Assembly (NCBI RefSeq): GCF_001704295.1
Contig: NZ_CP012334.1
Location: 3,608,084-3,672,083 of the forward strand
Direction: 5' to 3'
Length of the DNA stretch: 64,000 bases
Source: Bordetella sp. H567
GTDB taxonomy: Bacteria; Pseudomonadota; Gammaproteobacteria; Burkholderiales; Burkholderiaceae_B
Shown here one piece after another: positions 8,211 to 18,137 of the stretch. The translations under genes were made by a program, and so were the position numbers. Below the pieces are notes generated by a model. The model searched no databases, was not told the DNA's origin, and saw only the letters and a program-made list of their open reading frames with translations. Within the stretch, counting starts at the first letter, position 1; each line of letters opens with the position of its first letter.

Positions 8211-9307
8211 CGCCGCCGCTCCGCCAGCCATTTGCGATAGATGAGTTCCGTGCGCTCGGCCAGCCGCTGCGGCGAGAACACGCCTTCTTCGCGGATCATG
8301 CGGCGGCCGGCCTCGCCCATGCGACTGCGCAGCGCCGGATCGTCGATCAGCCGCTGCAAGGCATCCTGCAACGCGGCCGGATCCTTGGGGGGCACCAGGA
8401 AACCGCTGACGCCGTCGCGGAACATTTCGGAAACGCCGCCCACGTTGGTGCCGACCACGGGCAGGCCGCTGGCCTGCGCTTCCACATAGACCGTGCCGGA
8501 GGCTTCCTGCTCGGTAGCCAGCGCGAACAGGTCGAAGCCGGCCAGCAGGTTCGGCACGTCGCGGCGCGTGCCCATCAGGTGGATGCGCGACTGCAGGCCC
8601 AGCTCGCCGATATAGGCCTGCACGCGCTCGAACGTGGGCGAACCGCTGCCGATGAAAACCAGGTGCAGGTTGGGCCGCGTGGCCATCAACGTCCGCATGG
8701 CGTCGATCAGGGCGATATGGCCCTTGGCCGGACGCATGACGGCGACGCAGCCGACCACGACATCGGTGTCGGCCAGGCCCAGTTCATCGCGCAGCGTGGA
8801 TTTTTCGATGGGCGGCGGCGGCACGATGGGCGAATACAGCGTGGCAACGCGTTCGCGCGGCACGCCGCGCGTGATCAGGTATTCACGGACAGCGTCGCTG
8901 ACCGTGGTAACGCGATGCGGCAGGATGGTGTACGACCACATCGATCCGACCTTGCTGGCCAGGTGGCGCGTGCGCACGATCAGCGGCGTGCCCGCCATGC
9001 GCGCGGCCGGCGCGGCGATCACCGTGTCGCGCCGGCTGTGGGTGTTCAGCACGTCGAAGTGGCCTTCGCGCAGGATGCGCCGGATCGCCGCGATGCCCTT
9101 GAAATAGTTAGGCACGCCATCCATGTCGACCTGGTGGACGGTAAAGCCCTCGTCGGACAGCCGCTTGACAAGCTGCGCACGCGACTGGCAGATGGCTTCC
9201 ATATGATGGCCGCGCTCGCGCATGGCGATCATTTCCTTGAAGATGCGGTGCTCCTGCCCGCCGAAGGCCACCGCGGCTTCGGCATGGACGATGCGTAGGG
9301 GTGTCAT
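8207..9307 (-). CDS. Glycosyltransferase family 4
   Basis: A 366-aa GT4 enzyme. The N-terminus PLRIVHAEAAVAFGGQEHRI holds the Gly-rich acceptor loop; the donor site is in the C-terminal half (CVAVMRPAKGHIALIDAM, then EQEASGTVYVEAQASGLPV with the E-x7-E motif). Its ATG at 9307 overlaps the dnaE stop codon by 4 bp. It is the first glycan gene after dnaE and heads a chain of four translationally coupled genes. Such enzymes in this context build LPS core or a surface polysaccharide; the sugar is not predictable. Confidence 0.88.
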   Translation of the reverse strand: MTPLRIVHAEAAVAFGGQEHRIFKEMIAMRERGHHMEAICQSRAQLVKRLSDEGFTVHQVDMDGVPNYFKGIAAIRRILREGHFDVLNTHSRRDTVIAAPAARMAGTPLIVRTRHLASKVGSMWSYTILPHRVTTVSDAVREYLITRGVPRERVATLYSPIVPPPPIEKSTLRDELGLADTDVVVGCVAVMRPAKGHIALIDAMRTLMATRPNLHLVFIGSGSPTFERVQAYIGELGLQSRIHLMGTRRDVPNLLAGFDLFALATEQEASGTVYVEAQASGLPVVGTNVGGVSEMFRDGVSGFLVPPKDPAALQDALQRLIDDPALRSRMGEAGRRMIREEGVFSPQRLAERTELIYRKWLAERRR

Positions 9308-12300
9308 GAGTACGAGATCTCCACGCCTTCCGGACGTGTCCATTCATTGAGCCGGTCCAGCAGCGCGTCGGCCATGCGCACGCGCCAGTCTTCGCCCAGC
9401 CGCACCGTGCAGAGGAAGTTGTCCCGCGTGTAGATCACTTCCACGGGCGTTCCCGGCACGCCGTTCTCCGGCTCGGCGCGATAGGGATTGAGCAGCTTGC
9501 GCAGGTGTTCCGCGTCCGCGTTGCCGTTCAGGCGGATGCGCAGCGAGCGCGCCCGTGCCTCGCGCGCCAGCTGCAGGTCGAACAGGGATTCGGCGACGAT
9601 GCGCATGCCGCCGGAATACTCGTCGTTGCTGACCTTGCCGTGGACGATCAGCAGCTGGTCCTCGCGCAGGCGGTTGCGGTGCTTTTCGTAGAGCTCATTG
9701 AAGATGGAAATTTCCACTTGCGCCGTGCCGTCGTCCAGCACGGCGAACACCATCTTGCCGCGCCGCGTCATCATCGCGCGCACGCCCGAGAGCACACCGC
9801 ACATCCATTGCGGTTCGCGCTGCGGTTCCACGCGCGCGAGCGTCATGGGCACGATGCGCCGGACTTCGTCGCGCCAGGCGTCGAAGAGATGGCCGCTGAA
9901 GTAATAGCCCAGCGCGGATTTTTCCTCCGTCAGGCGCGTATGCAGGTTCCATGGTGGCACCTTGGCGAGTTCGCTGGCCACCACGTCGCTGGCATCGTCG
10001 CCGAATAGCGATACCTGGTTGGCGCTGCGCGCGGCCTGTTCGGCGGCTTCCATGGCGGTGGGCACGGAAGCCAGCAGGGCGGCGCGGTTGGGCTCGATGC
10101 CGTCGAAGGCGCCCGCCTTGATCAGCGCCTCGACGGTGCGGCGGTTCACCGAATGCTTGTCGACACGGCGGCAGAAGTCGAACAGGTCGCGGAAGGGGCC
10201 GCCTTCCTGGCGGGCGCGGATGATGTCCTCGACCGCGCCCTGCCCCGTGCCCTTCACGGCGCCCAGGCCGTAGCGCATGGTGCGCGGCGGCAGGCCCTTG
10301 GCGGTGCGATCGTCCGCCACCGGCTCGAAGCGGTAGCCCGATGCGTTGACGTCCGGCGGCAGCACTTCGACGCCGTTGTCCGTGGCGTCGCGCCAGAAGA
10401 TCTGGACCTTGTCGGTGTCGTCCATGTCGGACGACAGGGTCGCGGCAAGGAACTCCGTGGGATGGTAGGCCTTGAGCCAGGCGGTCTGGTAGGCGATCAG
10501 CGCATAGGCGGCCGAGTGCGACTTGTTGAAACCATAGCCCGCGAACTTTTCCATCAGGTCGAACAGCTTGACCGCCAGGTTGGGGTCGTGGCCCTTGGCT
10601 TCCGCGCCTTTCTGGAACAGCTCCCGGTGCTTGGCCATTTCCTCGGGCTTTTTCTTGCCCATGGCCCGCCGCAGCAGGTCGGCGCCGCCCAGCGAGTAGC
10701 CGCCGATGATCTGCGAGATCAGCATCACCTGTTCCTGGTAGACGATGACCCCGTAGGTACTCTTGAGGGTGCCTTCCAGGTCCGAATGGAAGTAGTCGAC
10801 CGGCGCGCGACCGTGCTTGCGATTGACGAAGTCGTCCACCATGCCCGATTCCAGCGGACCGGGACGGTACAGCGCCAGCATGGCGATGACGTCTTCGAAG
10901 GTATTCGGCCGCAGCTTCTTCAGCAGCTCTTTCATACCGCGCGATTCCAGCTGGAAGACGGCGGTGGTATTGGCTTCGGTCAACACCTTGTACGCCGCCG
11001 GGTCGTCCAGCGGCACGGCCATGATGTCGAAGTCGCGCTTGTTCTCGTTGAACTGCCGGACGTAGCGCACGGCCCAGTCCAGGATGGTCAGGTTGCGCAG
11101 CCCGAGGAAGTCGAACTTGACCAGGCCGGCGGCCTCGACGTCGTCCTTGTCGAACTGGGATACCGCGCTGTTTTCCTGGCCGGGCTGGCAATACAGCGGG
11201 CAGAAGTCGGTCAGCTTGCCGGGCGCGATGAGCACGCCGCCGGCGTGCATGCCGATATTTCGCGTCAGGCCCTCGAGCGGCTGCGCCAGGTCGACCAGGC
11301 CCCGCACTTCCTCTTCCTGCTCGTAGCGTTCCTTGAAGGCCGGCTCGTCCTTGAGCGCGCGCTCCAGGGTCCAGGGATCGGCGGGATTGAACGGAATGAG
11401 CTTGGACAGGCCGTCGCAGAACATATACGGCATGTCCAGCACACGCCCGGCGTCGCGCACCACCGCCTTGGCGCCCAGCGTGCCGAAGGTGGCGATCTGG
11501 CTGACGGCGTCGCGGCCGTATTTTTCCTTGACGTAATCGATGACCCGTTCGCGGTTGTCCTGGCAGAAGTCGATATCGAAGTCGGGCATGGATACCCGCT
11601 CCGGATTCAGGAAGCGTTCGAACAGCAGGTCGTAGCGGATGGGGTCCAGATCCGTGATGCCCAGCGCGTATGCCACCAGCGAACCCGCGCCCGAGCCCCG
11701 GCCGGGGCCTACCGGCACGCCGTTGTTCTTGCCCCAGTTGATGAAGTCCTGCACGATCAGGAAGTAGCCCGGGAAGCCCATCTGGATGATGGTCCTGCAT
11801 TCCCAGCGCAGGCGTTCGAAGTAAACATCGCGCTTGGCGTTGCGTTCGTCTTCGTTCGGAAACAGGAACAGCAGGCGCTTTTCGAGCCCCTGCTCGGACA
11901 GCTGGACCAGATAGTCGTCCAGCGTGACGCCTTCCGGCGTGGGGAAATTCGGCAGGCTCGGCTTGCCCAGGACCAGCGTCAGGTTGCAGCGGCGGGCGAT
12001 TTCGACCGTATTGGCCAGGGCCGACGGCACGTCGGCGAAGCGGCGCGCCATTTCCTGGCTGTCCAGCATGTACTGCTCGGGCGTGAAGCGCCGGACGCGG
12101 CGGGGATTGGCCAGGATCTCGCCTTCCGCGATACAGACCCGCGCCTCGTGGGCCTGGAATTCGTGCTTGTCCAGGAATTGGATGGGATGCGTCGCGACCA
12201 CCGGCAAATGGCATTCGCCGGCCAGCCGCAGGGCGGCCTGTACGTAGGCTTCGTCCCCGTCCATGCCGGCGCGCTGCAGCTCGATGTAATAGGCATCCGG

Positions 12301-12801
12301 AAACGCCTGCGCCCACTGGCGCGCCAGTGCCTGCGCCTGTGCCGCATTGCCCGTTTCCAGGGCCTGGCCGACATCGCCGGCGCGGCCGCCGGACAGCACG
12401 ATCAGGCCGCCGGCCTGCTGCACCCATTCGCGGCGGACTTCCGCGCGGCCCCTGTGCTGGTTGGTCAGATAGGCGCGCGTCAGCAGGTCGCACAGGTTCA
12501 GGTAGCCCTGCCGGTCGCGCACCAGCAGCAGCAGGCGGTGCGGCTTGTCCCGGTCGTCGTCATTGGTCATCCAGACGTCGCATCCGGCGACGGGCTTGAT
12601 GCCGGCGCCCCGGGCGGCCTTGTAGAACTTGATCAGGCCGAACAGGTTGGACAGATCCGTGAGGGCGACGGCGGGCTGGCCGAGCTTGGCGGCGCGCTTG
12701 ACCAGATCGGAAATACGGACCGTGCCGTCCACCACCGAAAATTCGGAGTGGACACGCAGGTGGACAAAGGGGGACGGGGCAATGACGGCTTCTTCTGACA
12801 T
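9304..12801 (-). CDS. dnaE: DNA polymerase III subunit alpha
   Basis: The 1165-aa replicative polymerase catalytic subunit, matching E. coli DnaE (1160 aa). It starts with the PHP domain (HLRVHSEFSVVDG), then the C-family palm with GPGRGSGAGSLVAYALGI and the catalytic aspartates in MPDFDIDF (about residues 390-410), the helix-hairpin-helix region, and a C-terminal OB fold with clamp-binding region. No truncation. The TACAATCGCGGAC sequence directly before the ATG is a likely promoter -10. Unusually, its stop codon overlaps the start of a surface-glycan glycosyltransferase, so glycan genes appear to be read from the dnaE transcript. Confidence 0.97.
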   Translation of the reverse strand: MSEEAVIAPSPFVHLRVHSEFSVVDGTVRISDLVKRAAKLGQPAVALTDLSNLFGLIKFYKAARGAGIKPVAGCDVWMTNDDDRDKPHRLLLLVRDRQGYLNLCDLLTRAYLTNQHRGRAEVRREWVQQAGGLIVLSGGRAGDVGQALETGNAAQAQALARQWAQAFPDAYYIELQRAGMDGDEAYVQAALRLAGECHLPVVATHPIQFLDKHEFQAHEARVCIAEGEILANPRRVRRFTPEQYMLDSQEMARRFADVPSALANTVEIARRCNLTLVLGKPSLPNFPTPEGVTLDDYLVQLSEQGLEKRLLFLFPNEDERNAKRDVYFERLRWECRTIIQMGFPGYFLIVQDFINWGKNNGVPVGPGRGSGAGSLVAYALGITDLDPIRYDLLFERFLNPERVSMPDFDIDFCQDNRERVIDYVKEKYGRDAVSQIATFGTLGAKAVVRDAGRVLDMPYMFCDGLSKLIPFNPADPWTLERALKDEPAFKERYEQEEEVRGLVDLAQPLEGLTRNIGMHAGGVLIAPGKLTDFCPLYCQPGQENSAVSQFDKDDVEAAGLVKFDFLGLRNLTILDWAVRYVRQFNENKRDFDIMAVPLDDPAAYKVLTEANTTAVFQLESRGMKELLKKLRPNTFEDVIAMLALYRPGPLESGMVDDFVNRKHGRAPVDYFHSDLEGTLKSTYGVIVYQEQVMLISQIIGGYSLGGADLLRRAMGKKKPEEMAKHRELFQKGAEAKGHDPNLAVKLFDLMEKFAGYGFNKSHSAAYALIAYQTAWLKAYHPTEFLAATLSSDMDDTDKVQIFWRDATDNGVEVLPPDVNASGYRFEPVADDRTAKGLPPRTMRYGLGAVKGTGQGAVEDIIRARQEGGPFRDLFDFCRRVDKHSVNRRTVEALIKAGAFDGIEPNRAALLASVPTAMEAAEQAARSANQVSLFGDDASDVVASELAKVPPWNLHTRLTEEKSALGYYFSGHLFDAWRDEVRRIVPMTLARVEPQREPQWMCGVLSGVRAMMTRRGKMVFAVLDDGTAQVEISIFNELYEKHRNRLREDQLLIVHGKVSNDEYSGGMRIVAESLFDLQLAREARARSLRIRLNGNADAEHLRKLLNPYRAEPENGVPGTPVEVIYTRDNFLCTVRLGEDWRVRMADALLDRLNEWTRPEGVEISYS

Positions 12802-12814
12802 GTCCGCGATTGTA
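12799..12814 (-). promoter_or_regulatory. TACAATCGCG module 7 nt before the dnaE ATG
   Basis: TACAAT (minus strand, 12814-12809) is followed by CGCGGAC and the ATG at 12801. The position predicts initiation at about the start codon. No clear -35 is visible at 17-bp spacing. Compare hrpA (18135-18150) and the deacetylase (5388-5403). Confidence 0.5.
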
Positions 12815-12920
12815 CTCAGCAGACCGGCCCGCCGGCCGCCTCCCGGCCATCTGGAGCCCCACCGGCGGGCAGGCTGTGCAAGAATAGATGGTCTATAGGT
12901 ATCTTGCTTTCCCTTCCGCT

Positions 12921-13820
12921 ATGAAATGGCTGATCCCGGGGCTTTGGCTGGCCTCCATACTGTATGGGCACTATCGTGGCCGCGTACGGCTCGCGTGGTC
13001 GCGCGTCTTCCTGGACCACTCCGTCCTGCTGGCGCCGGTGAATGCCTTCATGGTGCTCGCCTCGCGCGTGCCCACCACCGCGTATGTGTCCACACGCGAA
13101 ATTCCCGAATTGCAGGTCTTGCAGGACAACTGGGAAATCATCCGCGACGAAGCCCTGCAGATGGCCGAGATGCGCCGCATCAAGGCGGCGGAGCGGCACG
13201 ACGACATCGGCTTCAATTCTTTCTTCAAATACGGCTGGAAGCGCTTCTACCTGAAGTGGTATGACGCCCGCCATCCCTCGGCGGAAGCCCTGTGCCCGCG
13301 CACGGTTGCGCTGCTCAAGACCCTGCCCAAGGTGAAGGCGGCGATGTTCGCCGAACTGCCCGACGGCGGCAGGCTGAACCCCCACCGCGATCCGTTCTCC
13401 GGTTCGCTGCGGTATCACCTGGGCCTGGCCACACCCAACGACGACCGCTGCTACATCGACGTGGATGGCGAGCGCTACAGCTGGCGGGACGGCCAGGGCG
13501 TGGTCTTCGACGAAACCTACATCCATGAAGCGCACAACAACTCGGGCCAGAACCGCATCATCCTGTTCTGCGACGTGGAGCGGCCGCTGCGCTGGCGCTG
13601 GGCCGAAGCCTTCAATGCATGGTTCGGCAAGGTAGTCATGTCGGCGGCCAGCTCGCCCAACGACGATGGCGACAAGACCGGCGCGATCAACCGGCTGACG
13701 CATGCCCACTGGCGCCTGGACCAGGCGCGCAAGCGCTTCAAGACCTGGAACCGCCCACTCTACAAGGCCGTGAAGTGGGGCCTGCTGGTGCTGGTGGTCG
13801 GCGCCTTTGTCTGGATCTGA
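12921..13820 (+). CDS. lpxO: Lipid A 2-hydroxylase LpxO-like (Asp/Asn hydroxylase fold)
   Basis: A 299-aa Fe(II)/2-oxoglutarate dioxygenase, close to Salmonella LpxO (302 aa), which hydroxylates the 2-position of a secondary acyl chain of lipid A at the inner membrane. Seen: N-terminal membrane segment (MKWLIPGLWLASILYG), the iron-binding HxD in NPHRDPFSG near residue 157, the distal His in YIHEAHNNSGQNRIILF near 205 with the 2-oxoglutarate Arg, and a C-terminal membrane helix (WGLLVLVVGAFVWI). The ATG at 12921 is chosen because it gives the family N-terminus. Divergent from dnaE; expressed alone. Confidence 0.9.
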   Translation: MKWLIPGLWLASILYGHYRGRVRLAWSRVFLDHSVLLAPVNAFMVLASRVPTTAYVSTREIPELQVLQDNWEIIRDEALQMAEMRRIKAAERHDDIGFNSFFKYGWKRFYLKWYDARHPSAEALCPRTVALLKTLPKVKAAMFAELPDGGRLNPHRDPFSGSLRYHLGLATPNDDRCYIDVDGERYSWRDGQGVVFDETYIHEAHNNSGQNRIILFCDVERPLRWRWAEAFNAWFGKVVMSAASSPNDDGDKTGAINRLTHAHWRLDQARKRFKTWNRPLYKAVKWGLLVLVVGAFVWI

Positions 13821-13835
13821 AGGCCGCGCAGGCCC

Positions 13836-14033
13836 CTACCAGCGCTGGGGCTTGTAGGCGGAGATGACCGGACGCAGATGGCGCCCGCGCTCCATTTCCG
13901 CGAAGACCTCCGCCACGTAATCCACCATGCCGTCGCCCAGCTGTTTCAGCCGCAGCCGGCGAAACCAGGGCAATCCGCCGGACCAGCCGCGCCGGGGTCG
14001 AAATGCTTCGGCGTTCAGGACAGTGTCGCTCAT
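13836..14033 (-). CDS. Small conserved-looking protein of unknown function
   Basis: A 65-aa basic and aromatic-rich protein (MSDTVLNAEAFRPRRGW, then RRLRLKQLGDGMVDYVAEVFAEMERG, ending KPQRW). I do not recognise a family. It is probably real: AGGAGA lies 7 nt before the ATG, and it fills the space between lpxO and hrpA with a coding-like composition. No signal peptide or membrane segment. It converges with lpxO, 15 bp apart. Confidence 0.55.
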   Translation of the reverse strand: MSDTVLNAEAFRPRRGWSGGLPWFRRLRLKQLGDGMVDYVAEVFAEMERGRHLRPVISAYKPQRW

Positions 14034-14162
14034 GATCTTCTCCTGAAAACAGGATTAGTCTTCGCCTTGCCTGTGTCGATGATAGGCCGCGGCCTCGAAG
14101 GATGGCAACGGGGCGCACGCCAAGGCCGCCCCCGCCCGTAGCGCCTTGGCGACACAGGCGGC

Positions 14163-17100
14163 TCAGCGCCGCATCGATTCCCAGGATTTCTGCAGGCGCT
14201 TGACCGATACCGGCATCGGCGTGCGCAGCTCCTGCGCGAACAAGGCGACTCGCAGTTCCTCCAGCAGCCAGCGGAATTCATCCAGGCGCGGATCCGGCGC
14301 GCCCTTGAGCGCGGCGCGAGCACGCTGGTACTGCGTCAGCAGCGGCGCCATGTCCGCCATCAGCCGCTGGTCGCGGGCGGGGTCCGCGCGCAGCTTGTCG
14401 ATGCGGGCCACCGCGGCTTTCAGATAGCGGGGAAAATGCGCCAGTTGCGCATACGGCGAATCGCGCAGGAAGGTGGGCGACACCAGCGCCCCGGCCTGCT
14501 GCTGAAGATCGGCGTAGGCCCCCGGGTGGCCCTTGGCCTGGGGCAGCTTGCGCTGCAGGGCGGCCCACTCCGTCAGGACCGCGCCGGCCAGCCTGCCCAC
14601 TTCCTGCGCCAGCAGGCCCAGCCTGCCCTTGCCTTCCAGGCGGCGCGACTCGAATTCGGCCTGGTTGACGGGCCAGGGCTCGGCCAGGCATGCGCGTTCC
14701 ACGGCACAGTCGACGATCTGGTCACGCAAGGCCTCCTGCGTGCCCAAGGGCATGAACAGCATGCTGATGCGGGTCAGGTCCGGCAGGTTCTTTTCCAGGA
14801 ATTTGATTTGCTCGCGCAGGCCCAGCCGGAACAGGCGCAAGAGGCCCGCGCGATGATGCCGACGCGCTTCCTCGGGATCGTCGAAGACGTCCAGGTCGCA
14901 GTGCGTACCGCGATCGACCAGCGCGGGATAGCCGATGACGGATTGCCCCTTGCGCTTGATCTCCATGATTTCCGGCAATTCGCCGAAGGTCCAGCCGGTC
15001 AGCCCGTCCTGGGCCAGTGCCTGCGCCACCTGCGTATCGCGCGCGGCGAGCTGCTGGAAGTCCGCCTGCGCCTGGCGGCCGAACTCCGCCTTCAGCGATG
15101 CCAGGTTGCGGCCGGCCGCCAGCATGCGCCCATGCTCGTCGACCACGCGGAAATTCATGAATAGATGCGGCGGCAGCGTTTCCAGCTTGAAGTCCGCGGG
15201 CGCCGGGCGCACCTTGACCTGCTCCCACATATCGGCGGCCAATGCGTCGAGCAGGCCCTGCTGGGGATCCGCCAGCCGGTCGAACCAGCGCGCATAGAAC
15301 GCGGCGGCGTAGTCGGGCAAGGGTACGCAATGGCGCCGTATCTTCTGCGGCAGCGACTTCAACAGCAGGTGTACCTTGTCCTTGAGCATGCCCGGCACCA
15401 GCCATTCGCAGCGCTGCGGGTCGATCTGGTTCAGGGCGAACAAGGGCACGGACAGAGTCACGCCGTCGCGCGGCGACCCGGGCTCGAAGTGATAGTCCAG
15501 GGGCATGGTCACGCCCTGCCATTCCACCTTCTTGGGAAAGACTTCCGTGGTGATGCCCGCGGCTTCATGGCGCATCAGGGCGTCGCGGGTCAGCAGCAGC
15601 GCGTCCGCCGCGGCCTTGTCCAGGCCGGCAACCCATTTTTCCAGCGTCGTGGTCTGGCTCATGCCGGCCGGGATCTGGCGATCGTAGAAGGCCTGGATCA
15701 GCGTCTCGTCGACCAGGATGTCCGGCCTGCGTGCGCGATGCTCCAGCTTTTCGATCTCCGCGATCAGGCGGCGGTTCTGCGCGACAAAGGGCAGCCGCGT
15801 GTCGATTTCCCCCGGCACCAGTGCGTCGCGGATGAAGATCTCGCGCGCGTGCTCGGGGTTGATGCGGCCATAGTGCACGCGACGCCCGGCATAGATGGCC
15901 AATCCGTACAAGGTCGCGCGTTCGTTGGCGACGACCTGTCCGGCCTTTTTCTCCCAGCGCGGGTCGGACCAATTGCGGCGCAGCAGGTGCGCGGCGGCCC
16001 GTTCGATCCAGGCGGGCTCGATGCGCGCGATGCAGCGCGCGTACAGCCGCGTCGTTTCCACCAGTTCGGCCGCGACGATCCAGCGGCCTGCCTTGCGGGC
16101 CAGGCGCGAACCCGGATGAATATGGAAACGGATGTCGCGCGCGCCCTGGTAATGGCCGCCCTCGTCGCTCTTGTAGCCGATATTGCCCAGCAGGCCGGCC
16201 AGCAGGGCCATGTGGATCTGCTCGAAGGTCGCCTCCGTCTGGTTCAGGCGCCAGCCCTGCTCGCCCACCACCGAAGCCAGCTGGCCATGCACGTCGTGCC
16301 ATTCGCGCAGGCGCAGCGGCGACAGGAAGTTCTGCCGCAGCAGGCCGACCAGCTTGCGCTGCGACGCCTTGTGCTGCACCTGTTCGCCGTACCAGCGCCA
16401 CAGCTTCAGGAAGGACAGGAATTCCGATTTGTCGTCGGCGAACTTCGCGTGCGCGTTTTCCGCCGCTTCTTTTTCCTGCATCGGGCGGTCGCGCGGGTCC
16501 TGGATGGACAGGGCCGACGCGATGATCAGCATTTCAGTCAGGCACTGCTGTTCGCGCGCGGCCAGGATCATGCGGCCGATGCGAGGGTCCAGCGGCAGGC
16601 GCGCCAGCTCATGGCCGGTACGGGTCAGCGCGAAGGCCGGGGCGGCCTGCGCGGCGGCATCGTCCGCGCCCGCATCGCGGTCGGCGCGTTGCACCGGCTC
16701 GATCGCCCCCAGTTCCTGTAGCAGGTGATAGCCGTCGGCGATCGCCCGGCCCGGGGGCGCCTCGACGAAGGGAAAATCCTCGATGTCGTCCAGCTTGAGC
16801 GACTTCATGCGCAGGATCACCGAAGCCAGCGAGGACCGCAGGACCTCCGGATCGGTGAAGGGAGCGCGCGCGTTGAAATCGGCCTCGTCGTACAGGCGGA
16901 TGCAAAGCCCCGGACCGACGCGTCCGCAGCGCCCGGCGCGCTGGTTGGCGGACGCCCGGCTGATGGGCTCGATGCGCAGCTGCTCGACCTTGTTGCGCCA
17001 GGAATAGCGCTTGACGCGGGCCAGCCCGCTGTCCACCACGAAGCGGATGCCCGGCACGGTCAGCGAGGTCTCGGCCACGTTGGTCGCCAGGACAACGCGT

Positions 17101-18137
17101 CGTCCGCTGCCGCGCGGCCGGAAGATCTGTTCCTGCTCGGCCTGGGACAGGCGCGCATACAGCGCCAGTACTTCCGTGCCGACCGGGTGATGCTTGCGCA
17201 GGGCCTCGGATGCCTCGCGGATTTCCCGTTCGCCCGGCAGGAACACCAGGACATCGCCGGGGCCATGGCGGGCGCATTCGTCCACGGCGTCCACCAGGGC
17301 GTCGATCAGGTCGCGCTCTTCGTCGCCGGCGCGCTCGCGGGCGGAACGGCTGGCGGCATCCGCCTCGGTTTCGTCCTGGCGGACGGGCCGATAGCGCAGC
17401 TCGACCGGATACAGGCGGCCCGATACCTCGATGACGGGCGCGGGCCGGTCCGGTGCCGCGGCGAAGTGCCTGGCGAAGCGCTCGGCATCGATGGTGGCCG
17501 ACGTGATGATGACTTTCAGGTCCGGCCGGCGCGGCAACACGCGCTTCAGGTAGCCCAGCAGGAAGTCGATGTTCAGGCTGCGCTCATGGGCCTCGTCGAT
17601 GATCAGCGTGTCGTAGCGCTTGAGCAGCGGATCGCGCTGCGTCTCGGCCAGCAGGATGCCGTCGGTCATCAGCTTGATGGCCGCGTTCGGCCCGGTGCGG
17701 TCGTTGAACCGGACCTGGTAGCCAACCACCTCTCCCAACGGGGTCTGCAGCTCTTCCGCGATGCGGCGCGCCACCGAGGTCGCGGCCAGGCGGCGCGGCT
17801 GGGTATGACCGATCATGCGCGTGCGCCCGCGTCCCAGTTCCAGGCAGATCTTCGGTAGTTGCGTGGTTTTGCCGGAGCCGGTTTCTCCGCTGACGATCAC
17901 GACCTGGTGGCCTTCGATGGCGCGGGCGATTTCCTCGCGCCGGGCGCTTACGGGCAGCTCTTCGGGATAGCGGATGGGCGGAATGGCGCGCGGCGCGGGT
18001 GCGGCGGGGTCGCGCACCGCACGCGGCCGGGGCGCCGCATCATCGAGGGGCGCGGGCGGCGATGCGGGGGTGGACGGCGCGGCCGCTCTCGGCGCGGCCC
18101 GGTCGCGCCGAGAGGGGGTTTGAGGCTTGACGGTCAT
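14163..18137 (-). CDS. hrpA: ATP-dependent RNA helicase HrpA
   Basis: A 1324-aa DEAH-box helicase, near the usual ~1300 aa of HrpA. After a low-complexity Pro/Ala/Arg N-terminus of about 65 residues come Walker A (GETGSGKTTQLPK, near 98), HTQPRRLAATSVARR, the IIDEAHERSLN box, SATIDAERF, the NVAETSLTVPGI motif and QRAGRCGRVGPG, then the HA2/OB domains and the long C-terminal HrpA-specific part. In E. coli HrpA acts on stalled ribosomes and fimbrial mRNA processing. The ATG at 18137 is used because upstream in-frame sequence contains a perfect TATAAT; the message may be leaderless. Confidence 0.95.
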   Translation of the reverse strand: MTVKPQTPSRRDRAAPRAAAPSTPASPPAPLDDAAPRPRAVRDPAAPAPRAIPPIRYPEELPVSARREEIARAIEGHQVVIVSGETGSGKTTQLPKICLELGRGRTRMIGHTQPRRLAATSVARRIAEELQTPLGEVVGYQVRFNDRTGPNAAIKLMTDGILLAETQRDPLLKRYDTLIIDEAHERSLNIDFLLGYLKRVLPRRPDLKVIITSATIDAERFARHFAAAPDRPAPVIEVSGRLYPVELRYRPVRQDETEADAASRSARERAGDEERDLIDALVDAVDECARHGPGDVLVFLPGEREIREASEALRKHHPVGTEVLALYARLSQAEQEQIFRPRGSGRRVVLATNVAETSLTVPGIRFVVDSGLARVKRYSWRNKVEQLRIEPISRASANQRAGRCGRVGPGLCIRLYDEADFNARAPFTDPEVLRSSLASVILRMKSLKLDDIEDFPFVEAPPGRAIADGYHLLQELGAIEPVQRADRDAGADDAAAQAAPAFALTRTGHELARLPLDPRIGRMILAAREQQCLTEMLIIASALSIQDPRDRPMQEKEAAENAHAKFADDKSEFLSFLKLWRWYGEQVQHKASQRKLVGLLRQNFLSPLRLREWHDVHGQLASVVGEQGWRLNQTEATFEQIHMALLAGLLGNIGYKSDEGGHYQGARDIRFHIHPGSRLARKAGRWIVAAELVETTRLYARCIARIEPAWIERAAAHLLRRNWSDPRWEKKAGQVVANERATLYGLAIYAGRRVHYGRINPEHAREIFIRDALVPGEIDTRLPFVAQNRRLIAEIEKLEHRARRPDILVDETLIQAFYDRQIPAGMSQTTTLEKWVAGLDKAAADALLLTRDALMRHEAAGITTEVFPKKVEWQGVTMPLDYHFEPGSPRDGVTLSVPLFALNQIDPQRCEWLVPGMLKDKVHLLLKSLPQKIRRHCVPLPDYAAAFYARWFDRLADPQQGLLDALAADMWEQVKVRPAPADFKLETLPPHLFMNFRVVDEHGRMLAAGRNLASLKAEFGRQAQADFQQLAARDTQVAQALAQDGLTGWTFGELPEIMEIKRKGQSVIGYPALVDRGTHCDLDVFDDPEEARRHHRAGLLRLFRLGLREQIKFLEKNLPDLTRISMLFMPLGTQEALRDQIVDCAVERACLAEPWPVNQAEFESRRLEGKGRLGLLAQEVGRLAGAVLTEWAALQRKLPQAKGHPGAYADLQQQAGALVSPTFLRDSPYAQLAHFPRYLKAAVARIDKLRADPARDQRLMADMAPLLTQYQRARAALKGAPDPRLDEFRWLLEELRVALFAQELRTPMPVSVKRLQKSWESMRR

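Noticed and set aside
10153-12798. An 881-codon open frame on the plus strand
   Set aside because: It lies entirely antisense to dnaE, whose motifs are complete; the translation is Gln/Arg/His-rich without domain features, typical of a mirror frame in GC-rich DNA.
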